The notes under the pieces were generated by a model that did not search any database, had not been told where the DNA came from, and was given only the letters and a program-made list of their open reading frames with translations. Shown here piece by piece: positions 18,470 through 26,779 of a stretch of 64,000 nucleotides of DNA. The position numbers were made by a program, and so were the translations under genes. The stretch is from Streptococcus parasanguinis (GTDB taxonomy: Bacteria; Bacillota; Bacilli; Lactobacillales; Streptococcaceae). Location of the stretch: positions 1-64,000 of the forward strand of contig NZ_CABFMD010000035.1 in assembly GCF_901875555.1 (NCBI RefSeq), in the 5' to 3' direction. The first letter of the stretch is position 1; the number at the start of each line of letters is the position of its first letter.

Positions 18470-18868
18470 TTATTGAGCTCCTGGCAATTGCTCGTAATAT
18501 TGACTATTTTTTACATCCTTTTGTGGAACTTGTTTTTCTGGTTCTTTCGGTTCTTGAACATACATTTTATCACCTATGGGATGTATATTGGAGCCACTAC
18601 TTTGATTAATTGTAGCAGCAATCGTTTCATCAGTATTTTGAAATGCATGAGCAACTGAATTTAAATATTGATCTAACGATTGAACTGTTGTAGTCAGATT
18701 CGTCATAGCAGTCTTGACTAAATTAGTAGCTGTTTCAAAATTTTCCCTAGCTGGTGCATCAAGCATATCATTTTGCACATTATCAGGAATTGCTGATTCA
18801 GAAGCATTAAATGAAGCTGTGATATTTGTTATTTTTCCAGGATTTATCCGTTTAGTTTCTCCAGTCAT
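18470..18868 (-). CDS. Small helical WXG100/Lap1-like protein of the first module
   Basis: 132 residues. The central part (about 40-90) is predicted helical, with NLVKTAMTNLTTTVQSLDQYL followed by HAFQNTDETIAATINQ; here split as NLVKTAMTNLTT and TVQSLDQYL. FQNTD fits the F-x-x-x-D export motif described for Lap1-type partners. The C-terminal ~40 residues are Pro-, Glu- and Gln-rich and look disordered. It follows the membrane-anchored protein at 18887 by 18 bp, which is unusual because Lap genes normally precede their toxin. It may be an EsxC/EsxB-like secreted substrate or a partner of the 710-residue effector. Confidence 0.55.
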   Translation of the reverse strand: MTGETKRINPGKITNITASFNASESAIPDNVQNDMLDAPARENFETATNLVKTAMTNLTTTVQSLDQYLNSVAHAFQNTDETIAATINQSSGSNIHPIGDKMYVQEPKEPEKQVPQKDVKNSQYYEQLPGAQ

Positions 18869-18886
18869 ATTATTTCCTTTCCAATA

Positions 18887-19870
18887 TCAATCTGTTGCAT
18901 TGAAGACTTTCTGGGCCTTTTCAATATCGTAAATTTGATCAAATTCTTCTTTTGTCTGAATGGTATGTTCTTGTCCGTCTATTGATAGCTCAGCCGGAAT
19001 CGTAGCATCTCTATAGAGATTTACACCCTTCTTCATAAAGAGTTCATATACAGACATGGCTCTTGAATATCGATCGGCACTGTTCTTAGGATTTAAAATC
19101 ATAACTTTTGTATCCTTTTGTTCAAGCAATTGGTAAGCCTTGGAAGATTTTTTGAATTGCGTTTTTGATAAGTTTTTAGGATCAAAAAAGAAACTTCCAT
19201 CGTCTAAAAAGATATCTTTCAAACCACTGCTATCTGGATCTAGAACAATCTTGAACTGTACTGAAGGTTTTCTCTTGTTATTTATTGCAATTTGATCATG
19301 TTGTTCCAGTTTATGGGTATCCAAATTAAGAAACATCTTCTTTCGAACATAAGGTTCCTTTAAACTTCTGATATATAATTCAACTAGTTCACTTCCATTT
19401 AATCTATATATAGCACCTAATTCTGATGGAATCCAGTTAGAATCAAAGTTCTCCACGATCTTATATAAATCAATCTCTTTCTCTTCTTTTAATTTCTTTC
19501 CTTCGATGCTATACACGCTCAACGTCCAATATTCATCCTTAGATGGTCTTTCCTTATAATAATAGGGATTATCTTTTAATTTCATATTAGAACGCAGAAT
19601 GTGATATTTCCCCGCACGAATCTGGTTGAAATTTCTATAACTTCCATACTTCTTTATTAACCGATCTTCCTCAGGTGTCGTTGATTTCCAGTGAGCAATT
19701 AGGCCAGCACCATCCGCAATCATCTCATAATCATCAATTTTGGCTTTTCCATTGTACTGACCAAATTGACTATAATATTTTTTATTATATGTATGAAAAA
19801 AGAACAGAACAGCTCCTAAAAGAGCCATTATTACAAATAAAGTGACGATGACTTTACTATTTTTTTTCAT
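18887..19870 (-). CDS. Membrane-anchored protein, probable immunity to the 710-residue effector
   Basis: 327 residues with one N-terminal hydrophobic segment (VIVTLFVIMALLGAVLFFF, ~8-26) after MKKNSK and no lipobox Cys, so it should be anchored with its soluble domain outside. The remainder is Lys- and Tyr-rich with beta-type alternation (KYHILRSNMKLKDNPYYY; YWTLSVYSIEGKKL). I recognise no family. Its ATG overlaps the stop of the effector gene by 4 bp, a coupling often seen for toxin-immunity pairs, which is the only basis for the immunity suggestion. An extracellular immunity domain would imply a target at the outer membrane face or in the cell wall. Confidence 0.5.
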   Translation of the reverse strand: MKKNSKVIVTLFVIMALLGAVLFFFHTYNKKYYSQFGQYNGKAKIDDYEMIADGAGLIAHWKSTTPEEDRLIKKYGSYRNFNQIRAGKYHILRSNMKLKDNPYYYKERPSKDEYWTLSVYSIEGKKLKEEKEIDLYKIVENFDSNWIPSELGAIYRLNGSELVELYIRSLKEPYVRKKMFLNLDTHKLEQHDQIAINNKRKPSVQFKIVLDPDSSGLKDIFLDDGSFFFDPKNLSKTQFKKSSKAYQLLEQKDTKVMILNPKNSADRYSRAMSVYELFMKKGVNLYRDATIPAELSIDGQEHTIQTKEEFDQIYDIEKAQKVFNATD

Positions 19871-21999
19871 TTTTTATCTCCTATTTCAAAAGTGGAGTTT
19901 AAATATTCTCCTAGCTTACTACCTCCAGCATTCTGTATATCTATAGCTATACTATCTAACTGTTTCAACTCTTCTGCAGACATTTCTTCTAATGTCAATC
20001 CACCTTCACCTTTTGCATATTTTTTAACTTTATCAGATATTTGATCTTCTTTGTCAAAATTAGCATTCATATCATCAATTTTTTTATCAATGTAATTTTC
20101 TACACTCTGGCCTCCCAAATCGATATCCGATGAATTAATGTATCCTTTTAAGCCATTGTTATCGAGCTCCCTTTTGCGTAGATCTGCATTGAAATCTGTA
20201 TAAATACTGGAATCTTTATCCTTCACACTTCCTTTTTTCAAGTACCACGCTCCTTGATTAGTGTAGTCTTGAATTCGATCAAACTTAGCTTTATCTTCTT
20301 TTACATCAATTTCACTTAATTTTTCCAGGTTCTCAAATATGGATGATAAACTATCTGATACTAAGCCGACGCCTCCCATTTTTATTTTTTCTATCCTATT
20401 CTTTGGATCCGAACCATCTAATTTTTTATAGAGTTTAAAACTATTATTCACTGCTTTAGAGGCATCAACTGTTAATGCAGCTTGAACAACCTTATTAGCA
20501 AAATATGCTTCTGGAGCTATCGCTGTTGTGGCCGCATCCGCAAAGGCCGTAGCCATATCTTTAAGAAATTTTTTCTTTGCCTCCTTTCGTTCTTCCTCAT
20601 ATGCTTCCATTTTTTCACTATACTCTAATCCACGGACTCCAAAAGTATTTGACTCTGTGCTTGATCGCCAGGTTTCTGTGGTTTTTTCAAATCCAATCTG
20701 TAAATCTTTTTTAGGTGTTTTTTTGATATATTCAAACATCTGATGTTTTTGAGCATCACTTTGAGCTACACCCGATTGATAGGAGTAAGTTGTCAAGGTT
20801 AACACAGCTATACCATTTTCAAACTTTATTTTAATATTTTTATCATAGTTTATATCCCTATAATATGTAGTATAAGGATTTTCCGCAATTTTTTCACTTT
20901 TTACACTTATGCCAACCTCCAGGTATTGAACTGATTTCATTAGTCCATTAAACAGATTAAAATAATCCAACTGTTTTTGATACTCAACTAACTCTGGAGA
21001 ATTTAATGCATATCCGGCATCAAATAGGCTCGTCATTTTACCTTCAAGCATCGAGCTTGCCTCTATCCCACCTATCATCATTTTTTGTACAAAATCTCCG
21101 ACTCTTGTTGAATCTACTCCATTAAATGAATCCATATAGTGATTCATTATTTCTATAGCTTCCTTGTTTCCATCAGCTGCTCTACGATACCAAACGGACA
21201 TTACACTAGCCAGAGACGGGTAGGTCCCTTCCGAGATTGCGTTTTGATCTAGTTGCATCAATATTTCTGGGTGGCCACCTAATACTGCCTCAACTGCTTG
21301 TGCATCTGTTTCGTTTGCAATATTGTCTATATAAAACATTGTTTCTTCGGTTAACAATTGGTCTTTGATTGCTGCAAAAATTACGGTTGGGCTAATTGCG
21401 GTTACAGCTTTTGCTCTCTCAATAATTGTATTCAATGATTCCAACTCTGAGATTCTGGTGCTTAAACTCGTATTAAATGTTGTATGGGCATTTTCAACTG
21501 AGGTATGTGTTGATTCACGGTTAGAAGCCATAGTAGATAAATTTTCTGTTGCAGTGGCTAAATGACGTTTTTCTAAATTCACCTCAGGAAAATCTGCTTT
21601 TTCTGTTGCTTGATCTAATAATGGTTGAATTGCCTGAAATCGTGTTTGTATAGTGGATACCTGCTTACCTGTTAATATAGTTTTAACACTATCTTTCCCA
21701 TCACCCCATGTCCAAGCTTTCTTATTAAAACCTGCACCTGTCACATCATTACTAAATGTAGTAACATTTGACCCATATAGTTTTATGATAGCTGGGGCAC
21801 TATAAAACACTTGTTGTTGCAAGATATTTAATCTTTCAAAAAAAGCAAGCACAGCCGTTGATTCTGCTCCATCTGATTTATCTTTAAAAATTCTTTCAGT
21901 ATCCTTCGCAGCTGCTTCGACATTATCTCCATAGCTATTCAATGCAGTTCCATACTGCAACAAACCTGGCAAATCATGAATTTTAATTCTATCTGACAT
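19867..21999 (-). CDS. LXG-like T7SS effector of 710 residues, C-terminal activity unknown
   Basis: No Sec signal peptide. Residues ~1-220 are helical and resemble an LXG domain in layout (AVLAFFERLNILQQQVFYSA, then LYGSNVTTFSNDVTGAGF), but the literal L-x-G turn is not evident. The middle (~330-430) has beta-rich Tyr/Thr segments such as VLTLTTYSYQSGVAQ. The last ~250 residues include an Ala-rich hydrophobic stretch (FADAATTAIAPEAYFANKVV, ~480-500) and then charged, Asp/Lys-rich sequence to the end. I see no known nuclease, NADase or lipase motif. A coiled-coil partner gene lies 17 bp upstream and the putative immunity gene overlaps its end, making a complete effector unit directly downstream of essC. 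Codon and base composition are more AT-rich than in essC. Confidence 0.65.
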   Translation of the reverse strand: MSDRIKIHDLPGLLQYGTALNSYGDNVEAAAKDTERIFKDKSDGAESTAVLAFFERLNILQQQVFYSAPAIIKLYGSNVTTFSNDVTGAGFNKKAWTWGDGKDSVKTILTGKQVSTIQTRFQAIQPLLDQATEKADFPEVNLEKRHLATATENLSTMASNRESTHTSVENAHTTFNTSLSTRISELESLNTIIERAKAVTAISPTVIFAAIKDQLLTEETMFYIDNIANETDAQAVEAVLGGHPEILMQLDQNAISEGTYPSLASVMSVWYRRAADGNKEAIEIMNHYMDSFNGVDSTRVGDFVQKMMIGGIEASSMLEGKMTSLFDAGYALNSPELVEYQKQLDYFNLFNGLMKSVQYLEVGISVKSEKIAENPYTTYYRDINYDKNIKIKFENGIAVLTLTTYSYQSGVAQSDAQKHQMFEYIKKTPKKDLQIGFEKTTETWRSSTESNTFGVRGLEYSEKMEAYEEERKEAKKKFLKDMATAFADAATTAIAPEAYFANKVVQAALTVDASKAVNNSFKLYKKLDGSDPKNRIEKIKMGGVGLVSDSLSSIFENLEKLSEIDVKEDKAKFDRIQDYTNQGAWYLKKGSVKDKDSSIYTDFNADLRKRELDNNGLKGYINSSDIDLGGQSVENYIDKKIDDMNANFDKEDQISDKVKKYAKGEGGLTLEEMSAEELKQLDSIAIDIQNAGGSKLGEYLNSTFEIGDKK

Positions 22000-22016
22000 A
22001 ATTTACAACCCTTCCT

Positions 22017-22358
22017 TTATTGTAATTTTTCTATCTGACTATTAATACTTTCAAGTTGCGTGCTGAGCGATTTTATCTTTTTTTCTACTGCCGAAGCTGC
22101 ATTTTCTTTATGGGTTTTCAAGTTACGTTGCTCATTTTTTAACAGATCTTGCTCTGCCTGAGTTTCTTCTAAATATTTAGTTCCAGCTAAAGTATAATTT
22201 TCTTTTATACTACTATGGCTTACTAATTCATATTTAATTGAGGTATACGCGGCATTTAATTCTTTAAGTAAAGTCTCCAGTTCTGATATCTGTGAACTTA
22301 AGCCTGCTGCTTTTGTTTTTAATTCTCTTATTTTAGCACTATTGTCTTTTTTCCCCAT
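22017..22358 (-). CDS. Coiled-coil DUF5082 (YwqH)-like effector partner
   Basis: 113 residues, nearly all heptad-like helix: AAGLSSQISELETLLKELNA near the start and KKIKSLSTQLESINSQIEKL at the end. The length, the position between essC and an LXG-like gene, and the helical hairpin with a short central break fit the YwqH-like DUF5082 proteins that precede LXG toxins. It starts 17 bp after essC, so it belongs to the same transcript. Likely role: binding the N-terminal domain of the 710-residue effector for EssC recognition. Confidence 0.6.
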   Translation of the reverse strand: MGKKDNSAKIRELKTKAAGLSSQISELETLLKELNAAYTSIKYELVSHSSIKENYTLAGTKYLEETQAEQDLLKNEQRNLKTHKENAASAVEKKIKSLSTQLESINSQIEKLQ

Positions 22359-22375
22359 TCCTTAACCTCTCAATT

Positions 22376-25300
22376 TTATTTCATTAATACTTTTACAGTT
22401 CTTGAAATTCCATCAGTTATATAATAATGGATTTGTTCTTCCAATACAGCTTCTCTATACGGTTTATTATTTATATTAACAACCGTCTGATCATTCATTC
22501 TAATTCCGAGTATTGCCTGTTTAATGTTTTTAGCATTTTGTGACACCACATCAATATTTCTATTCATATTAGGTCGACCGATCACTACAGTACCATATCC
22601 AGCACCAATTCCCTTAGTAAGGATAAATGCTATTTTTTCTAATAAAGTAGCATCCATCTTATCAACAAGTTCATTAATATTGAATAAGACAACAGTTACT
22701 TCATGTTCAGAAACCCGATGTACCAAACGTTCCTGAATTTTAGCTTCTAAGACGTTCACGATCTCTTCAATTTCACTTATTTGATTAATCAAAGTCAAAT
22801 CGTCTAAGTTTTCTAATGAGTGAAAACGTGGCGCCAACACAATCACCTTTTGCTTGCTACGAGCAATTTGTTTGACGAATTGTGTCATCTGCTCTTCCTT
22901 GTCTGTCAGATAGAGAAGGTTGCCTTTCTTGAGATCCCATGTTACCGGTTCAACTGTTTCCAGATCCAGTCCGAGAGGTACTTTGCCTCCATCCAGCAAG
23001 GCTGCTACATCCTCACGTCCATAGAAGGCTGCTTCTGTCAACTCATCTGGCACCATTGGGATGCCTGCTGGGGTGCGGCCTGTCCACATTTCTTTGAGGC
23101 TTTGGACTTGGTCGCGGAGGTTGTTGATGATTTGGATATCATTGTCCCCTGCGACGGGTAGGGCGAACTGGACGACATCGACTTCGTCACGCTTCATGAG
23201 GGCACGGCCCTTGATGTCTTCCATCGTAGCTGCTAGTGGGGTTGCTCCCACGATACCGCGGATCTCAGAGATATCATTTTGTGGCAAGGTCAGCTGGTGC
23301 TTGAAGTTTGAATAGAGCTGAGCCCGTAGGTTGTTCTGACGGCTGGCTGTGATGATCAGGTGCACACCGATGCTGAGACCTTCACGGGAGATCCGCATGA
23401 AGAGCTTGAAGAGGTCTGTCTCATAAGGCTCGTCCTTCATCGACTCATAGCTATCCATGAGGATAACCATAGTAGGCTCTTGCTTGCCGGTCACTTCACG
23501 GTAGAGGGCGATGGTGCCGACCCCATGCTCAGAGAGGAGCTTCTTGCGGCGATCCAACTCGCGGTTGATGATCCGGATGAATTTCTGGATTTTCTCTGTC
23601 TGATCTAGTAAAAGGCTATCGGCCACATGTGGCAGTTGAGTCAAGGGTGCTAGACCATTGGTTCCGAAATCGAGTAGGTACATGGTCAGATTTTCTGGAC
23701 TCTGCTTGCGAGCCAGATCCATTGCGACTGTCTGAAGGAAAGTGGTCTTTCCTGTACCTGGACTTCCGTAAAGGAGGATATTCCCATCTTTTGACAGATC
23801 GATAGTGACAGCTTCTTGCTTTTGCGCTTGCGGGATATCGGCGACCCCGATTAGGACGCTTGGAGCTGTCCGCTTTTGCCAAGCCTCGATTGGTACGACC
23901 TTGTCTAACTCATCCAGCGTGATCCGCTCTTTGAGGGGAGGCAACCATGGTTGAGCCACAGCTGCGATGCCTTCTTCTTGGTGCAAGTGATTGATTCCTT
24001 GCACAATGACATCCAGCTCTGTCGGCACTTCCTTGATTTCCTCTGCCATATCCAGACCCGAGAGGTCCTGGTTGAGGACTTCGTATTGGCCCAATTCATT
24101 GATCAAGTAGATGGTATGGTCTTCGATCCCTAGATGATCTTTCTCAGGCTGGTAGTCTGCTCCAGACCAAGCGGTTTGGAAGAGTTCATAGACTTCGTTA
24201 TTCCCGACTTGGAGGTAGGCACGACCGGTCTGCGTGATCTCAGCCGCATCTGCCGTCCGCAGCATCTCCATGGAGTCGCCACGGTCAGCCACCTTGAGGG
24301 CTAGCTTGAAGCGGGAGTTGGACCAGATCTGGTCGTCCACGACCCCAGAAGGTTTTTGTGTCGCAAGGATCAAATGTACCCCAAGGGAACGCCCGACACG
24401 CGCGATAGAGACCAATTCCTTGATGAAGTCTGGTTGGTTGACCTTGAGTTCGGCGAACTCATCACTGATCAAGAAGAGGTGAGGCAGCGGTTCAGTCGCT
24501 TCACCCAGTTTAAATTTCTTTTGGTATTGGTTGATATGGTTGACCCCATATTGACCAAAGAGGCGCTCCCGACGATGGATCTCCGCATTGATAGAGGCTA
24601 GGGCCCGCATAGACTGGGCACCATCCAAGTTGGTGATGGTCCCCAGCAAGTGAGGCAGATCCTTGAAGAGGTTGGCCATTCCCCCACCCTTGTAGTCGAT
24701 GAGGAGGAAAGCCACATCGTGTGGGTGGAAGTTGACAGCAAGGCTCAGGATATAAGACTGAATGGTTTCAGACTTACCAGAACCGGTCGTCCCTGCGATC
24801 AAACCGTGTGGTCCATGGGCTTTTTCATGGAGATTGAGGTAGACCAAATCGTCCTTCCCGCGCAGACCGATCGGCACGGCCAAACTTTGGTAAGGGGCAT
24901 GGCTCTCCCAACGACTCAAGACCTTGAGATCATTGAACGTTTCTGCCTGGTACATTTCAAGGAAGGTCACCGAGTCTGGAATCGAGCTCTTGAGCTGTTG
25001 GATATGCTTGAGAGGCGCAAGGCCACGCGAGATGGCTTCCTTGTCATAACCTTCTGGGAAGTGGTCCAATTGGAAGTCGAGCTCCCGAAGAACCCCTTCT
25101 TGCAAGAGCAATTGCCCTTGGTTGCGGTCCTTGATGGAGATAACCGTTTGGATATTTTCAGAAAGAGATGAGAGCACGTCTGCTACATAGATGATAGAGC
25201 AGCCTAGCTCTGTCGGATCCTCACGGAAGAACTCCATGATGACATGGTCCAAAATCAAAGTCTCATCGGTGATGAGCACCACATAGTGAGGGTGGAAGAT

Positions 25301-26776
25301 CTTGGTGTCATTGGCTTTTTCTTCCTCTTTTTGCGCCTTACGGAGCTTGAGGATTTGGTTGAGACTGTTCAAGACCTGATCGCGTGTCCGCTGATTGTAG
25401 ACAAAGCTACGGACATTCATATCTTGCAAGGTCGCATGAGGCAACCAGCGCATCCAATCCCAGCTTTCTTTTTCCTCTTCTGGAATGATCGGAATAATGG
25501 TCAGATCATGGTAAGAGTGAAAGACTGCCAATTGAGCAACCAGAAGTTGCAACTGCTCGAGCACGATAGGACGAGGACCGACATAGCCGACCGGTCCCCG
25601 ATTAAGGCTAGCTACAATCGGAAGATTGTCGATCTTTTGATGGGCCTTGAAAAGGGCATAGCCTTCTTCTTCCAAGGCATCTTTCTTCCCACTGCGCTCT
25701 TCCTGACCATATTTGAGCTCATAGCTGGTTGGGACCTTGCCCAATCCTAAACGATAGGCCAAAAAGTCAAAATGCAGCGGTGTTTTTTCGTAGATCCGCG
25801 AGTCATAGCGTTTGACCATCTTGGTCAAGTCTTCGATGGCTGGGAAATGGTAAAACATGCCTTCTCGTTGCTTGCGAGAGAGCTGTTCCAAGTCCTTGGC
25901 CTTGTCCTTGAGATAGAGATGATAGAGCTCCACGCGCTCTTTCTTGTCTTCTTTGTATTTCTTACGATTTTTGAAGAAACTTTGGACCGAAAAGATCACA
26001 CTGACCACAGACATGGAGACCGTCGCGATGATATAGAGCCCCCGCGGTTGGAAAATGGTAATCAAGAGGGTCACCCCAACCATGATGAGGGGTGGCATGA
26101 TCAACTTCAAGAGTTCATCGGATGGCTTTTGAGGCTCCGCACCTGGAGGATTGATCAGGATCTTGTCTTCCGAACTCCGGTAGATGATCCGAGGAGACCG
26201 GTTGTACTCTGGATAGTCCTTGTAAAAGTCGTAGCGCGAATGCAAACGCGGCACCAGATAAGGACTCACTTCAACCGATCCTTCCACGCAAAATTCTTCC
26301 GGATAGAGCTTAAAGCTCACATCTCCAATGGCAAGCTCATCTCCAAAGGCCAGTGGAACAATCGCTTCAGTAACGAGTTTGTGGTTATGGTAGAGTTTTC
26401 CAGATAAGAGCTGACAAGTCCAGGCCCGGTCTTTTTTCACAAGGAGAAAGCGCACGGGATAATGCACGCGCACATCCGCACCCTCTTCATCTGCTACGAG
26501 GATTTCTTCCTTGTCTAGCAGCTCATAGGTATGGACTTCCCCTGTCGCCAAGTAGCAGACCACATCCCCAAGGATCTTGCTGTTTTTAAGTAGACCTTTG
26601 TCTTCACCATACTGGTAGAAGACTTCTTCTTGATCCCATTGGAAATGAAGGGGATTTTCTTGCGAAGCAAGGGTCAACTGAGCCGTTTCTTGATTCGATA
26701 CGGTGGCTGTTTTTCCCTCTTCTAGCGCTAACTCATAGCGAAAACCTTTTTTATAGAGTATGATACGTTTTTTCAT
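22376..26776 (-). CDS. essC: EssC, membrane-bound FtsK/SpoIIIE-type ATPase of the type VII system
   Basis: 1466 residues, the usual EssC length. Residues ~1-190 form the tandem FHA-like region; two transmembrane helices lie at ~225-270 (LIMPPLIMVGVTLLITIF and TVSMSVVSVIFSVQSFF). The ATPase domains follow: D1 with Walker A GTTGSGKSE (~662-670) and Walker B LLIDYKGGG; D2 with GSPGTGKTT (~1002-1010); and a degenerate D3 over the last ~210 residues without a good P-loop. EssC is the motor and substrate receptor of T7SSb. Its C-terminal domain varies between strains and dictates effector choice. The 2-kb D1-D2 stretch is duplicated at 16.3-18.3 kb. Starts 3 bp after essB stop, in the esx operon. 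Confidence 0.97.
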   Translation of the reverse strand: MKKRIILYKKGFRYELALEEGKTATVSNQETAQLTLASQENPLHFQWDQEEVFYQYGEDKGLLKNSKILGDVVCYLATGEVHTYELLDKEEILVADEEGADVRVHYPVRFLLVKKDRAWTCQLLSGKLYHNHKLVTEAIVPLAFGDELAIGDVSFKLYPEEFCVEGSVEVSPYLVPRLHSRYDFYKDYPEYNRSPRIIYRSSEDKILINPPGAEPQKPSDELLKLIMPPLIMVGVTLLITIFQPRGLYIIATVSMSVVSVIFSVQSFFKNRKKYKEDKKERVELYHLYLKDKAKDLEQLSRKQREGMFYHFPAIEDLTKMVKRYDSRIYEKTPLHFDFLAYRLGLGKVPTSYELKYGQEERSGKKDALEEEGYALFKAHQKIDNLPIVASLNRGPVGYVGPRPIVLEQLQLLVAQLAVFHSYHDLTIIPIIPEEEKESWDWMRWLPHATLQDMNVRSFVYNQRTRDQVLNSLNQILKLRKAQKEEEKANDTKIFHPHYVVLITDETLILDHVIMEFFREDPTELGCSIIYVADVLSSLSENIQTVISIKDRNQGQLLLQEGVLRELDFQLDHFPEGYDKEAISRGLAPLKHIQQLKSSIPDSVTFLEMYQAETFNDLKVLSRWESHAPYQSLAVPIGLRGKDDLVYLNLHEKAHGPHGLIAGTTGSGKSETIQSYILSLAVNFHPHDVAFLLIDYKGGGMANLFKDLPHLLGTITNLDGAQSMRALASINAEIHRRERLFGQYGVNHINQYQKKFKLGEATEPLPHLFLISDEFAELKVNQPDFIKELVSIARVGRSLGVHLILATQKPSGVVDDQIWSNSRFKLALKVADRGDSMEMLRTADAAEITQTGRAYLQVGNNEVYELFQTAWSGADYQPEKDHLGIEDHTIYLINELGQYEVLNQDLSGLDMAEEIKEVPTELDVIVQGINHLHQEEGIAAVAQPWLPPLKERITLDELDKVVPIEAWQKRTAPSVLIGVADIPQAQKQEAVTIDLSKDGNILLYGSPGTGKTTFLQTVAMDLARKQSPENLTMYLLDFGTNGLAPLTQLPHVADSLLLDQTEKIQKFIRIINRELDRRKKLLSEHGVGTIALYREVTGKQEPTMVILMDSYESMKDEPYETDLFKLFMRISREGLSIGVHLIITASRQNNLRAQLYSNFKHQLTLPQNDISEIRGIVGATPLAATMEDIKGRALMKRDEVDVVQFALPVAGDNDIQIINNLRDQVQSLKEMWTGRTPAGIPMVPDELTEAAFYGREDVAALLDGGKVPLGLDLETVEPVTWDLKKGNLLYLTDKEEQMTQFVKQIARSKQKVIVLAPRFHSLENLDDLTLINQISEIEEIVNVLEAKIQERLVHRVSEHEVTVVLFNINELVDKMDATLLEKIAFILTKGIGAGYGTVVIGRPNMNRNIDVVSQNAKNIKQAILGIRMNDQTVVNINNKPYREAVLEEQIHYYITDGISRTVKVLMK

Positions 26777-26779
26777 AGA

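Noticed and set aside
16285-25063. CRISPR array or tandem repeat
   Set aside because: The repeated sequence is a 2-kb coding duplication, not short spaced repeats; no CRISPR-type repeats were seen anywhere.
24650-26407. Long plus-strand ORFs opposite essC (173 and 211 codons)
   Set aside because: They are mirror frames of a GC-richer coding region, with no start signals and no conserved motifs.
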